64,000 bases of DNA from Chitinophagales bacterium (GTDB lineage Bacteria > Bacteroidota > Bacteroidia > Chitinophagales > UBA10324). The notes beneath the pieces were generated by a model, which saw nothing but the letters and a program-made list of their open reading frames with translations, had not been told where the DNA came from and ran no database searches. Below, in pieces: positions 1 to 10,279 of this stretch (the stretch's first letter is position 1; each line of letters opens with the position of its first letter). The stretch is taken from contig JAIBAY010000010.1 in assembly GCA_019694975.1 (NCBI GenBank), positions 61,270-125,269 of the forward strand, read 5' to 3'. Made by a program: the position numbers and the translations under genes.

Positions 1-3000
1 GTCACAGCTTCTTGGTGTATATTCAAAGCTGGTGCTGTCGACACAGCCATAGGGCGTAGTGGCAATCAGTTTTATTACATAAGCAACTCCGTAGTTGGGC
101 ATGTTGCCTGGATTCAATCCAAGATCCTGAAGATTGCTGACGTTCACGCCATTGATCTGCCAGTCATACATAATCATCCCGGGAGGTCCATGAATGGTAT
201 CTGCCACAGGGCTGATACAACCTGAATCGCAGCCAATCGGCAGCAGGCTCAGGTCAGGTAGCGGAAAGATGACTACATTATCACTGGCCGTTGCCATACA
301 ACCGCTTGCAGGATCTGTAACGGTTACCGTATAGAGCCCACTGCTGTATACGGTAATAGCAGTGGTGATGGCGCCGGTGCTCCATGCATAATTTACGCTT
401 GGGGGCAGACCAGTAGCCGTAAGTGTTACGCCGTTAGGTGCGCAAATACCACCGGGACTGGAATTGGAAATGGTAACAGACGGTGATGGGTTAACGGTGA
501 TTGTAATGGCAGCGTTCGACTGGCACATTGTAACGTTATCTTCAGCAATCGCATTGAAAGTGTAGGTTCCTGCCGGCAGCATACCCGGTGAATAAGTGGA
601 ACCGGTAGCCAGGTATGTAAAGGTGTTATCATACCACTTCACGGTATATCCCGCACCAAGCCCTGAGCTGAGCGTTATTGGCTGACCCGAGCACAAAGGC
701 TGCGGGCTTGCCGAAAGTGTCAGGACAGGTAAAGGATTCACCACAATTGAAGCGATGTTGCTTTGAATGATACAACCATTCATATCAGTCACCACGCAAT
801 AGTAGTTACCGGAAACGATTGCCAGGTGCATTGGAGAAGTTTCGCCGCTGAGCGCTGTTCCGTTCAGGTACCATTGATACGAGGCATAACCCGGCCCGGC
901 ATCGAGCAATACAAAACCACAATCCGGTGAATTGTATAGCAGGTTGAATGGCGGCGGCGGAATATTAATATTTACCGTTCCGGAAGCTGTAGTCGTGCAG
1001 CCTGCACCACTGGTAGCTGTTACCGTCACATTATACGAAAGCGGACCTGGAGGCGGGAAAGTATGTGATGGACTCGAAACGGTTGAAAAGCTGCCATCGC
1101 CAAAGTTCCAGTTCCAGCTCACGATGGGCGGACTGGAACCCAGGTCGAAGCCGGAAAACTGCACCGGCGCATTGCAGGCACTCGTTACAAAATTTGCAGC
1201 AATGTTCGGCGCATTGATGGTTACCGGAATAGTAATCTTTGCCTGGCAGAGGCCGACAGTGACGGTGAGTGTCACGAGGTAAACGCCGCCGTTTGGATAG
1301 GTGAAGGAAGGATTTTGCAAAGTTGAAGTATTGCTGCCGGGATCACCGAACTGCCAGAACCATCCGCTGATGGAGCCTGAAAGGAAAGTGGAGAGATCGG
1401 TAAACTGAACGGTGGAACAGTTCACCAGCGTACTGAAGTTGGCAGCAACAGGCACCGTCACGTTCGTACAGGCTGTTGCACCCGGATCGCAGGGCGGATT
1501 ACCGCCGAAAGTATAGCACACCTGGTAGGTGCCCACCTGTGAATAGGTATGCATTACCGTATTTCCTGATGCGCCGGGTGAACCATCTCCAAAGTTCCAT
1601 ACCGCAGTACCCGCGCAATTGCTATTGGTCACAAAAGTGAAATCATTGCAGATGGGAACGCCTTGTGTTACCGTTGGCGGATTTGCCGTACACACCGGAT
1701 TTCCGCTGTAAGGACAAACATCATTAGTGCAATGCACATAAAATGAATACGTAGACGTCGGGCAAGCCAGGTTGCCCGGATTAGGAACAGTAACGGAATA
1801 AAGTCCCGGAACAACAGTACTGATCGTCTGTGTAGTTTGTCCACCAGGGCTCCACGTGTAACTAACCGCTGCCGGTGAGGTAAGCGTTGCGGGCGATAAC
1901 AGGTCTCCGGTTACGATGTCACAATTGCCGCCATCCACACAGGTAGGACATGGTGCTCCGCATCCGCAAAGGACTGTATGCGTTTGCGTTTTTATGCAAC
2001 CATTGGCAGAAGTAACGGTAACGGTATAGGTGCCGGGCGTGGTTACAGCGGTCGAATAAGTGGTGCTGCCATTCGACCATAAAAATGTATAAGGGCCATT
2101 TACTGTTTGCAGCGTAACGGCAGGGCTGAAAAGTCCGGTCAACGGATCGCATGACCCGGTTGCAGGGCCTAAAGGATTTGAAACGGTTGGTTCCGGAAAT
2201 GCGGCTGCTAATGCATAGGCTATTTTCGAGCAACCATTCGCCCCGGTGGCAACAACATAATAATTTCCGGGCGCTACATAAGGCGTAGATAACGGACTGC
2301 CCGATCCAACGGGAATGCCATTGGCGAGAAACCATGCATAGCTGGTACCGCCCGTAGCAGTGAGCGTGACATTGCTTCCAGTGCAACCGCCGGAAGCGGC
2401 AGCAGTAGGTGTAGGCAATGGCAGAATATTGATGAGCGGTGTTGTGAAAGTGCCGGTCAGGTTGCCACAAATTGTTTCTGTTATGGTGATTGTGGCATTG
2501 GGCGGACTGATGACAAACCACTTGATATCAACCGTGGTGGTGGTCTGATTCACAATCACGCCGGCATTGGCTGGTGAGATGGTGATGTTAACCGTTGAAC
2601 TGCCTGGATAAGAGAGTGCAATGTTGTAGGTAGTATTCACATCAGGACAGGCAGAAGACGGGCCGGTGATGGTGGGCGATGGAGTGGAATATCCATTCAC
2701 CGTGATGGTGGTGGATGGACCTGCACAGCCAATTGAACTCACCGGAGTTACGGTTATGGTGCCGGTAGAAAATGTATTCGGGATATTGGCTGTTACCGGA
2801 TTGGCGGATGCATTGCCAAAGGTTATTCCTCCCGTTGAAGTCCAGTTATAGGTGACGCCGGGACCTGAACCCGCTGCCGTGTAGTTATAAGGTGTTCCCG
2901 GGCAAACGGTCGGATTTGGTGTGATGGTAGCCTGTAAAGGTGCGGGCATTACCACCACCGTTAATGTCTGTGGCGGGTTGCATGCAGTGTTCGGGACGGA

Positions 3001-4356
3001 GGGCACCGCTGTAATAACGTATGTTCCTGCTGTCGTAAAATTCAAGGATGCATTCGGGCTGTTCAGCACGGTGCCAACGGATGGAGATGTCGTCCAGTCA
3101 CAATTGAAAGGCAAAAAATTCTGCAAAGCTGAAAAAGTGCCACTGGTATTTTCGCACACGGAATCCGGTCCGGAGATGCTGTACTTATCCAGCACATTGA
3201 TGGTGATGATTCCATCTCCTTCGCACTCCAGCACATCATTACTCATGTGACAGGTGAGTACATACGTGCCTACACAAGGGAAGTTGATGGTCTGTAAATA
3301 AGCCGGTGAGCCGGACGGTAACGTAGTGGTGTTATTGGTGCAAGGTTCTGTCAGCGTCCAGGTGTATTGTGCGCCTGGAATGATAGGTGCCGAATAGGTG
3401 TTGGTTGCGGGAGAACAAACAATAGTGGGACCGTTAATGGTAAAAGGCCCGTTGGGCATGATGGGTATCGTTGCAACAGTTGCAACAGGGCAAGTGGCCG
3501 GAGTGCACAGCGTGGTGGCAAGTGAAAGAGATCCTGCAGGGCCTGCTCCCCAGTTTACCGTCACACAGGTTGCATTGCTGGGCCCCTGTATGGTGCCGGT
3601 GCCTCCGAGGATAGACCAGCTATAGGTACTGCAAACGGCATTGGTACAGTATTGCACACCTTGTGTGCCGCCACATACCGGTGAGATGCAAAAAATATCG
3701 GGCCCCGAAGAAGAGTCGACAGTAACACAGTATTGCGCAGTATCGCTGCAGCACGCACTGTGGGCAGTCAGCATAACAGTATAAGTGCCGGGTGTCGTGT
3801 ATGTATGACTTATGGTGCTTCCTGTAGTGGTGGTGGTGAAGCCATCACCGAAGTCCCAGTCGCTGCTTACAATGTTGGCATAGGATCCTGTGCTGTTAAA
3901 ATTGATGGTGGTGTTGTTGCAGATTTTGATGCAGCCGTTTACGATCGTAAGGCCGGGGTCATAACCAATGACAGCCGTGACGCCGGGTTCTACAATCACA
4001 CATAAGTGTGCAACGGTTGGATTGCCGTCGGGGCCTTGTATCACTACAATCACCTGGTAGGTGCCCGGTGAATTCCAGGCCACGGTTATGGTCTGTGTTC
4101 CCTGTCCGCTCAGTATGGTTCCATCGCCATTGATGTTCCATTTGATATCAATGCCCTGCCCATCCGTAGTATAATCAACAGTATCACCCAGGCAAACATG
4201 GATACAATCCTGCCCGGTGCCACCACCCACTGATCCGGCATCGCAGGGATAGGTCGGATTTTGTGTGATCTTGGCTACATATTGTGCCGCGCTGAATTGC
4301 TGGGCACTTATCAAAACAATGATAGCAGCTGTAAGCCGTAGGAAAAATTTTTTCAT
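1..4356 (-). CDS. Giant secreted PKD/Ig-like repeat protein, 5' part only (runs off window edge)
   Basis: The minus frame starting at ATG 4356 stays open for 1452 codons to base 1, so the C-terminus lies outside the window. Residues 1 to about 24 form a signal peptide (MKKFF start, hydrophobic core, cleavage near AAQ). The rest is repetitive, Cys/Thr/Gly-rich beta-sandwich sequence. PKD-type W-x-FGD motifs lie near residues 167 (WDFGDG), 922 (WNFGDGS), 1002 (WQFGD) and 1083 (WNFGDGS). Between them are SprB/Ig-like modules with the pattern C-x-G-[ST]-x-V-T-[LV]-T-A-x-G-G. This architecture is typical of Bacteroidota surface adhesins or gliding-associated proteins exported by the T9SS, but the sorting domain cannot be seen here. 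Ligand and exact role are unknown. No frameshift was found when the frame was read codon by codon over most of its length. Confidence 0.85.
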   Translation of the reverse strand, partial: MKKFFLRLTAAIIVLISAQQFSAAQYVAKITQNPTYPCDAGSVGGGTGQDCIHVCLGDTVDYTTDGQGIDIKWNINGDGTILSGQGTQTITVAWNSPGTYQVIVVIQGPDGNPTVAHLCVIVEPGVTAVIGYDPGLTIVNGCIKICNNTTINFNSTGSYANIVSSDWDFGDGFTTTTTGSTISHTYTTPGTYTVMLTAHSACCSDTAQYCVTVDSSSGPDIFCISPVCGGTQGVQYCTNAVCSTYSWSILGGTGTIQGPSNATCVTVNWGAGPAGSLSLATTLCTPATCPVATVATIPIMPNGPFTINGPTIVCSPATNTYSAPIIPGAQYTWTLTEPCTNNTTTLPSGSPAYLQTINFPCVGTYVLTCHMSNDVLECEGDGIITINVLDKYSISGPDSVCENTSGTFSALQNFLPFNCDWTTSPSVGTVLNSPNASLNFTTAGTYVITAVPSVPNTACNPPQTLTVVVMPAPLQATITPNPTVCPGTPYNYTAAGSGPGVTYNWTSTGGITFGNASANPVTANIPNTFSTGTITVTPVSSIGCAGPSTTITVNGYSTPSPTITGPSSACPDVNTTYNIALSYPGSSTVNITISPANAGVIVNQTTTTVDIKWFVISPPNATITITETICGNLTGTFTTPLINILPLPTPTAAASGGCTGSNVTLTATGGTSYAWFLANGIPVGSGSPLSTPYVAPGNYYVVATGANGCSKIAYALAAAFPEPTVSNPLGPATGSCDPLTGLFSPAVTLQTVNGPYTFLWSNGSTTYSTAVTTPGTYTVTVTSANGCIKTQTHTVLCGCGAPCPTCVDGGNCDIVTGDLLSPATLTSPAAVSYTWSPGGQTTQTISTVVPGLYSVTVPNPGNLACPTSTYSFYVHCTNDVCPYSGNPVCTANPPTVTQGVPICNDFTFVTNSNCAGTAVWNFGDGSPGASGNTVMHTYSQVGTYQVCYTFGGNPPCDPGATACTNVTVPVAANFSTLVNCSTVQFTDLSTFLSGSISGWFWQFGDPGSNTSTLQNPSFTYPNGGVYLVTLTVTVGLCQAKITIPVTINAPNIAANFVTSACNAPVQFSGFDLGSSPPIVSWNWNFGDGSFSTVSSPSHTFPPPGPLSYNVTVTATSGAGCTTTASGTVNINIPPPPFNLLYNSPDCGFVLLDAGPGYASYQWYLNGTALSGETSPMHLAIVSGNYYCVVTDMNGCIIQSNIASIVVNPLPVLTLSASPQPLCSGQPITLSSGLGAGYTVKWYDNTFTYLATGSTYSPGMLPAGTYTFNAIAEDNVTMCQSNAAITITVNPSPSVTISNSSPGGICAPNGVTLTATGLPPSVNYAWSTGAITTAITVYSSGLYTVTVTDPASGCMATASDNVVIFPLPDLSLLPIGCDSGCISPVADTIHGPPGMIMYDWQINGVNVSNLQDLGLNPGNMPNYGVAYVIKLIATTPYGCVDSTSFEYTPRSCD

Positions 4357-4386
4357 ACTGTTGGAATTTGGGGTTTGTAAAATTTT

Positions 4387-4701
4387 TTATGCTGAATGAT
4401 TGTGTGAATGGTATGCGAGCACTACCGGCAGCCCTACTTCACGGCTGTCTCTGACGCCGCGAATCCTGTATTCCCAGGTCTCCTCCGATTCATGATCGTC
4501 AAATGGTGAGTTGACAGCCGTGGCAATAAATTCCCAGGATTCACTTGCTGATTTACGTTTGTAAATATTCACGGCATCCGCGGTTTTCTTGGTGAATCGA
4601 ATCTGAATGTATTCTTTCATGGAAATCAGCGCCACCTCAGGTTGATAGGTTTCCCAGTTTTCATTACCGTCATGATCAATGATTATTTTCGGTTCTTTCA
4701 T
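4387..4701 (-). CDS. Small fibronectin-type-III-like hypothetical protein
   Basis: A 104-residue protein with no signal peptide or membrane segment. The middle (VNIYKRK...WEFIATA...SPFDDH) and end (EETWEYRIRGV then V-L-A-Y) follow a fibronectin III strand pattern: a Y/W-rich 'structured element' that ends in a Y-R-I-R-G-V strand. This resembles the small FnIII-like proteins common in Bacteroidota. I chose ATG 4701 because it follows an A/T-rich leader; an in-frame ATG at 4752 would add 17 residues of unlikely sequence. It lies 30 bases upstream of the giant PKD gene on the same strand and downstream of the LytTR regulator. Function unknown. Confidence 0.55.
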   Translation of the reverse strand: MKEPKIIIDHDGNENWETYQPEVALISMKEYIQIRFTKKTADAVNIYKRKSASESWEFIATAVNSPFDDHESEETWEYRIRGVRDSREVGLPVVLAYHSHNHSA

Positions 4702-4902
4702 CAGAAAAATAAAAATACGTGGACAGCGTACGTAGCAAAAGCCGTAACTCATATATGTCGGGCTTTAGCTGATAAGTGTCTGCGTTAGACAGGTAAGTGT
4801 AATCAGGGCCGGATGGCTGTCATCAATAGCGGTTTGCCCGCCAGGGAATACCGGCGGATTGAACAGGTAAATGAAGATAATCAGCAGGAAGCCGGCGCGC
4901 GC

Positions 4903-5634
4903 TTACATCTCTGTCAGCTTCTTCAGAAAATCATCCTTTCGTCTTGCCGACACATCGAGTGATTTGCCGTTTTTCATGACAACATATCCTCCGCTGCCTT
5001 TTACATACTTGCTGATCTGATGAAGCCGTACGATGTGGCTGTGGTGAATCCTGAAAAAGCCCAGCGGCTCCAGCAACTCTTCATATTCTTTCAAGGGCCT
5101 GGAAACAACATGTTTCTGTCCATCGGTGGTGTGCAGGACTGTATAACTTCCTTCCGCCGACAGAAAAACAAGATCGCTTATATCAACAAATGCAAATCCT
5201 TCCAGCGTAGGCAGCGCCAGGCGTTTCAAAGCGCCGCTTTCCGGCGTCTTCACCAGCTGATCGATCCGCTCGGTCTGCGACTGCTGCATGGCTTTTTCTA
5301 CCGCCGATTTAGTTTCTTCGATGCTGATGGGTTTTAGCAGAAAGTCAACGGCAGAAAATTTGATGGCAGGCAAGGCATAATGATCATATGCCGTGGTGAA
5401 GATCGTTTTGAACGGCCGCTGATCAAAGTGCCTTAAGACATCAAGGCCGGTGCCGTCCGACAACTCCGCATCGAGGAAAACCAGGTCTGGTTTTTTTTCT
5501 TTGATGAGTGCTATCGCTTCGCCGACGCCGGCGGCCCTGCCATTAAACTGCATAGCGGGAAAATGCAGCATCATAATCTGCAACAATACATTTGCGCCAT
5601 GCTCTTCGTCTTCCACAATAATAAAGGAGAACAT
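4903..5634 (-). CDS. LytTR-family response regulator
   Basis: A 243-residue cytoplasmic two-component regulator. An N-terminal receiver domain (residues 1-120) has the acidic pocket E8-D9-E10, the phospho-acceptor D55 in LVFLDAELSDG, the conserved T in the FTTAYD strand and K102 in FLLKPIS. A LytTR DNA-binding domain follows (about 145-240; FRIHHSHIVRL is the typical core). It lies 105 bases downstream of the LytS-type sensor on the same strand, so the pair is probably co-transcribed and the sensor phosphorylates D55. Targets are unknown; the adjacent surface-protein gene is a candidate by position only. Confidence 0.93.
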   Translation of the reverse strand: MFSFIIVEDEEHGANVLLQIMMLHFPAMQFNGRAAGVGEAIALIKEKKPDLVFLDAELSDGTGLDVLRHFDQRPFKTIFTTAYDHYALPAIKFSAVDFLLKPISIEETKSAVEKAMQQSQTERIDQLVKTPESGALKRLALPTLEGFAFVDISDLVFLSAEGSYTVLHTTDGQKHVVSRPLKEYEELLEPLGFFRIHHSHIVRLHQISKYVKGSGGYVVMKNGKSLDVSARRKDDFLKKLTEM

Positions 5635-5739
5635 CTGCAGGGATTTTTGAAGCGCATGAAATATAGTTTAATTATTAATGGAGTTGGCAGGCAAAAAGGA
5701 AATTTGAAATTACGGGGCGTATAAGTTTGTCCAAAAGCT

Positions 5740-8628
5740 TCATGACCCAATGGATAAGGGAAACCTGAAAACCGTCTTTAGCCCTGCAGGATTTCCGCCA
5801 TCATGGAGATCAAAAACCTCCATGGTACAGGGCCATTGCAATGACTGATTGAGAATTTTTATACGTTCCTCTATGATGGCCATCGCCAGTGAACTGCCTT
5901 TACCATTTTTCTCGGTAACACGGCCGGTACCATTGTCGGTGATCTCACAGCAGATATCATCACCTTCCTTCATAAAGCGGATCGAAAGCTTTCCCTTGCG
6001 CTGCAGGTTCTTGAATCCATGCCGTATGGAATTTTCCACCACCGGTTGCAGCAGCATGGATGGAATCATCAGTTCATCGGTATCCATTTCACTGCCGGTG
6101 ATAATCTCCCAGTCGAAGGAACAATTGAAACGCAGTGATTCCAACTCAAGATAGGTTTTCAGCAACTCGCATTCTTCATCAACGGTGACTGTTTTTTTGC
6201 GTGATTGCTGCAAAACAGCGCGGATCAGCTTTGCAAATTTTGCCAGGTACTCATTGGCTTCTTCCGTTTTGTGCTGAAAGATAAAATCCTGGATCGCGTT
6301 GAGCGAGTTGAATATAAAATGCGGATTCATCTGCGACCGCAATGCTGCAAGTTCCGCTTCAATGGATTTTCTTTTCTGTTCTTCCTTCTGCAATTTGAGT
6401 GTATAACGGTAGCGAAACAGCAGTACACCGCTTGCTGCAAACAGGAAAATGATCAATGCATAAAACAGGTTCGTCTTCCAGAATGGCAGTTGAATGGTGA
6501 AGGTGAGTTGCAATGGCTGCTTCGACCAGTTATCTGTTGTTGTAGCCGCCTGTACTGTAACATGGTATTTTCCGGCAGGCAAAGCCGGTAAGTCCAAAGT
6601 GGAATTTGTTGTGTATTGCCAGCCGCCATCATTCTCGCGTAACTTGTAACGGTATGTAACGGCGTCGGCTTCCCGGAAACTGATGCCTGAAAAAGATAAC
6701 TGCATATTGTTTTGCCGGGAATCAAATTCCAGGTCCGGAGCTATCGTGACAGGCATGCTGTTTACCGTGAATGAAGAAAGGTAGATCGGGACACTTTCAA
6801 TTTTTTTCAGTTTGCTGTTAACGGGAAAAATCTGCAGGCCTTCATCCGTCGCTATCCATATCATCCCGTCTTTTACGAGGAGCGCATTTATTTTCTCTGA
6901 AGGAAGACCATCCTGTTTCCTGAACCGTGTAATCTGAAAGCGGCCGTTCTCCATTTCTTTCAGCATGATAAGGCCGGCATCTGTTCCGGCATACACCACA
7001 TGGTCATCGTCGACAAAAATGTTTCGCGCAGAAATTTTTTCTTCCGGCGCTGTCATGATCTGCAGATGCTCGTTTTCAAGCATCAGCAAACCATTTTCTG
7101 CCGATGCAATCCACAGCCTGCCTGTCGCATCCAGCCGGAGATCGTTTATTCTGCCGGCAAGTGCAGGCAACTTGTCTCCCATATACTGAATTGTCGTATC
7201 GTGCAGCGTGTACAATCCTTGTTCTGTGCCCATCCATAACTTGCCATCATCGTCTGCCGCAACGGCATAGATTCGCTTATCGTGCGGAAACTGATACAGT
7301 ACCGATAAACGGGTTTCATGCAGCATAGATAGTTTTTGACCGCCGCCGAGCAACAATGATCCATCACGCAGCTGTGCTGCGGATTTTGTCCATCCGATCA
7401 CTACCCTTTTCAATGGCCTGAATTGTGCATCCGTAAAAATCAGTTCATTATTGGTGATGCATTGCCAGCGGTTATTCCCTCCCGGAAAAATATTTACCGG
7501 ATAACCCCCGGTTTCTTCGGGAGGCATCACCACAATATGCCCGCCGGGGAAACGGATGAGTTGAATATTGCCATTTGAGAATCCGGCGATCGCGCCTTCC
7601 GGATGGTTGGCCAGCACGATGGCATCATTATTCACTAAACCATCCTGCAGATTCAAAAACCGGATATCAACGGAGGGAATCATGTAAACACCATCACGCA
7701 GGGGAGCAATCCATGTATTGCCTTCGCTGTCGGTAAAAACATGGCCGCAGTATTTGCCTTCCAGAATCTTCAGCTGATGCGCTGTATCCAGCATTTTATT
7801 GCGGAACAGCCGCGCTCCGCTCTTCGACATCAGCCATAGGTTGTTGTTACCGTCTTCTTCCACGCTGTTGTATTCAGACAGGGGATTCTGCTCAAAACCG
7901 TATGCCGTATCTGTTTTATTGCCATTGTAGCGCACGAAACCATTGTCACCCAAAATCACACAGGCGCCGTCAGACAACATAAAGCCATGAATGATATTTG
8001 CAGGATAATGTTGTGGCGACGGGGTTACTTTGCCACGGCTAAAGATAGTTGCGCTGTCTCCGGTAAAAAGCAAAAGCTGACCGGCCGTGTCCATCTTCAC
8101 TGACTTTAAACCGTTCAGGTAATTGAAGCCGGTTAAATCGAGCAGGGTTTTTTTGGAGTAACGTTCAACCGTGTCGCCATTCACCGCAATAAATCCATCG
8201 CTGTTGGAAACAAGGTAAACGGTGCCTTTTTTAGAGATCAGTACTTTGCAGAAAACGGAATTCAACTGTGTTTGCGCGGCTACAGCGGAGTTGCCTTCAT
8301 GGTAGAATTTTCCATGTAGGTAAAAGGAAGCTTTTCCGTTGAAGCCAAGAAACCAGATTCTTTGCAGGTGATCTTTTCCGAGCCGGATGATTTCATCATC
8401 TGCAATGCCATCGGCTTTTAAAAAATTCACGAAGTGTTTTCCGTCAAAGCGGCTCACCCCATGATCCGTGGCAAACCAGATAAACCCGTCATCATCCTGC
8501 AGCACATCATACACCACATTACTGGGCAAGCCGTCGGCGGATGTTAAATGCTTCATGTACACGTACTGCGCGCGGCAGATGTTGCCGGAGCAGCAACAAA
8601 AACTTACCAGGAAAAGGAGGCGAAGCAT
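5740..8628 (-). CDS. Propeller-type sensor histidine kinase (LytS/His_kinase family)
   Basis: A 962-residue membrane sensor. It has a signal peptide (about 1-20), then repeated two-component-regulator propeller blades (for example DDDGFIWFATDHGVSRFDG and NNLWLMSKSGARLF) that form a large periplasmic sensor. A Y_Y_Y domain follows (about 640-720), then one transmembrane helix (about 727-747), a His_kinase domain with H770 in NPHFIFNSLN, and a short HATPase with the N-box VVENSIRHG near 862-870 and DNGTG near 131 residues from the N of NPHF. Unlike hybrid HTCS sensors it carries no receiver or AraC domain, and the partner regulator is encoded downstream. The ligand is unknown; related sensors often respond to extracellular carbohydrates or envelope state. 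Confidence 0.93.
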   Translation of the reverse strand: MLRLLFLVSFCCCSGNICRAQYVYMKHLTSADGLPSNVVYDVLQDDDGFIWFATDHGVSRFDGKHFVNFLKADGIADDEIIRLGKDHLQRIWFLGFNGKASFYLHGKFYHEGNSAVAAQTQLNSVFCKVLISKKGTVYLVSNSDGFIAVNGDTVERYSKKTLLDLTGFNYLNGLKSVKMDTAGQLLLFTGDSATIFSRGKVTPSPQHYPANIIHGFMLSDGACVILGDNGFVRYNGNKTDTAYGFEQNPLSEYNSVEEDGNNNLWLMSKSGARLFRNKMLDTAHQLKILEGKYCGHVFTDSEGNTWIAPLRDGVYMIPSVDIRFLNLQDGLVNNDAIVLANHPEGAIAGFSNGNIQLIRFPGGHIVVMPPEETGGYPVNIFPGGNNRWQCITNNELIFTDAQFRPLKRVVIGWTKSAAQLRDGSLLLGGGQKLSMLHETRLSVLYQFPHDKRIYAVAADDDGKLWMGTEQGLYTLHDTTIQYMGDKLPALAGRINDLRLDATGRLWIASAENGLLMLENEHLQIMTAPEEKISARNIFVDDDHVVYAGTDAGLIMLKEMENGRFQITRFRKQDGLPSEKINALLVKDGMIWIATDEGLQIFPVNSKLKKIESVPIYLSSFTVNSMPVTIAPDLEFDSRQNNMQLSFSGISFREADAVTYRYKLRENDGGWQYTTNSTLDLPALPAGKYHVTVQAATTTDNWSKQPLQLTFTIQLPFWKTNLFYALIIFLFAASGVLLFRYRYTLKLQKEEQKRKSIEAELAALRSQMNPHFIFNSLNAIQDFIFQHKTEEANEYLAKFAKLIRAVLQQSRKKTVTVDEECELLKTYLELESLRFNCSFDWEIITGSEMDTDELMIPSMLLQPVVENSIRHGFKNLQRKGKLSIRFMKEGDDICCEITDNGTGRVTEKNGKGSSLAMAIIEERIKILNQSLQWPCTMEVFDLHDGGNPAGLKTVFRFPLSIGS

Positions 8629-9477
8629 TACGGAAATATACTACTTCGGGCATACAACCTGGATGAGGTTTCCCTATAGAATTTTTTTCAGATAAAGTAG
8701 ATTTGAAGAGAATATCGAATATCGATTAATGATTTTTGATTTTAGAATTCATCCTTCGCCGTTTCATCCAGATGGCTTTTTTGTATGAGCGGTGGACCAA
8801 ATCGGTGATTGAAATGCGCTGTATGAAGGGGTGGAAATGAAAAACCTTTAATTGAAGATTTTATACAGAAGTACAGCGAAAAGAATCGAATCAACTAATC
8901 TGGAAGTATGAAGAATGGCTTGAGTTAAAACGTCATCTCCATCCATGGAAAATGCAATTACCCAATCATTGAAATTAATGCATCTTAAATGCATGCGATG
9001 GAATGTAACGTTGTTACAAAGTTTGATTGCAGCAGTCTTAATAAGTCTTTGATGCATATGCGTTTCATATCTTTCCAACTATCTGATTCCGACACCTGAC
9101 GTGTTTTTTGCTTCAACAAAATTTACAATGCCTGTTAATGCAATAAATGCAGTGATAGCATATTTAATCTGCATTTAAATTCTTTCGAATTATTTGATGA
9201 GCATCCTGAATTGATATTTTCCCGCTTTTGCGAGTACTTTCAATAAGTGCTGTCAGTTACAAATCGGTCAGCGGTTTACCTGGCCGGAAATGATTACTGC
9301 TTTCTTCATCAATTACCGATAAGCGAAGGTTTAATTGCTGGGCAAAATCAATACGCCCGGAAAGGTTTTCGCGGCTTGTATTTTCTTGTTGCAAAAGCAT
9401 ATTGTAGATCTATGATGGCTAAATTGAAAAACAAATTACTGATCGGCTCTTCTTGCCGACTACAGAATACTATCAAA
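8629..9477. other. Long intergenic region without a convincing gene
   Basis: About 850 A/T-rich bases between the sensor kinase and the T9SS-cargo remnant. Short open frames exist on both strands (for example 8848-9078 minus), but none shows domain-like sequence, a signal peptide or a sensible start. A short direct repeat (aatatcgaatatcga) lies near 8714, and an inverted repeat AAATGCAG/CTGCATTT with a 16-base loop lies at 9145-9176. The region may be decayed coding DNA linked to the neighbouring pseudogene. Confidence 0.45.
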
Positions 9478-9507
9478 GAAACCGCCTCCCGGTCAGGAGG
9501 CGGTTTC
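9478..9507 (-). terminator. Strong stem-loop terminator
   Basis: A perfect 12-bp GC-rich stem (GAAACCGCCTCC / GGAGGCGGTTTC) with a 6-base loop. It lies about 45 bases past the stop codon of the T9SS-cargo remnant. Read on the minus strand, the stem is followed by a weak T stretch (TTTCTTTG). It likely ends transcription from the recO/MFS side. Confidence 0.75.
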
Positions 9508-9550
9508 ATCATTAATAAAGTTAGCAGAATATCACCATTAACCCGTGCAC

Positions 9551-10248
9551 TTAATGCGTAACCACCGTTTGTTTGCTTTCGATCTCTTTGCCATTTACAG
9601 CAATCAAGTACAAATAACTTCCGGCACTCAGTTCATTGCCATTGATCACTTCTTGTGTAGCTCCTGAATGGATAGAATAGCTTTTCAAGGTTTTTCCGCT
9701 CAGGTCATTGATCAGCAATTGTGCATCCGTAATATCAGCGGAAGGGAGAAGCTGATAGTTGCGTTTTGAGAGAAAGGATTGGGTGCGATCTGGCCGAGTT
9801 GAACATTATTGACAGATGAAGTCATCTTCGTTGATTTCACCGGAGCGGTTGAAAACATAGCCTTCATTTCAGCAATTTCATTTTTAAGTGTTTCCACCTG
9901 GCGTTGCAATGCATCCACCTGTGCCTGTTGTGCAGCATGTTCAATATCGCTGCCGTCAGATTTCGAAGAAGAACCGCAAATGGTTCTATCAACCAGGATC
10001 ACTTCACCGCTGCTATCAACCGCAGGGAACTTATTGCAATCAAAGTCATTTGGGGTAGCGGTTGTAGGTGATGCCGCAGAAAGTTGCGTAAATCTCAATC
10101 CGCTTTTCGCAGCAGCGCCTGAATTGATTTCCACCTTATCGTTTGGTGCAGATGTTCCTATACCAACATTGCCTGTACCTTTCTGAATGAGAAAGCGGTC
10201 AGTGTTATTCGCCATGATATACGTATGACAAACGACACGACTGATCAA
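9551..10248 (-). pseudogene. Truncated and frameshifted T9SS cargo remnant
   Basis: The reading frame from 10248 (or ATG 10215, MANNTDRF) encodes a 'NVGIGTSAPNDKVEI' repeat-type stalk, a coiled coil (AQVDALQRQVETLKNEIAEMK) and the start of a T9SS sorting domain (QLGQIAPNPFSQNATISFSLP). It then meets a stop at 9712. The remainder of the sorting domain is intact in another frame, from about 9751 down to the TAA at 9551-9553 (DITDAQLLINDLSGKTLKSY ... GSYLYLIAVNGKEIES), so about one base has been lost near 9750. Upstream there is no signal peptide; the large N-terminal part expected for this class of protein is missing and the next gene ends at 10280. Either a dead gene fragment or, less likely, a sequencing error combined with a short real gene. 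Confidence 0.75.
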
Positions 10249-10279
10249 TAGTCATAAGCTACTGCTGAATCCTGGTGCA

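Noticed and set aside
8848..9078. 76-codon open frame on the minus strand
   Set aside because: No family resemblance, no promoter or sensible start, and composition typical of non-coding A/T-rich DNA.
9247..9561. 104-codon open frame on the plus strand
   Set aside because: It runs through the terminator and antisense to the end of the T9SS remnant and shows no protein-like pattern.
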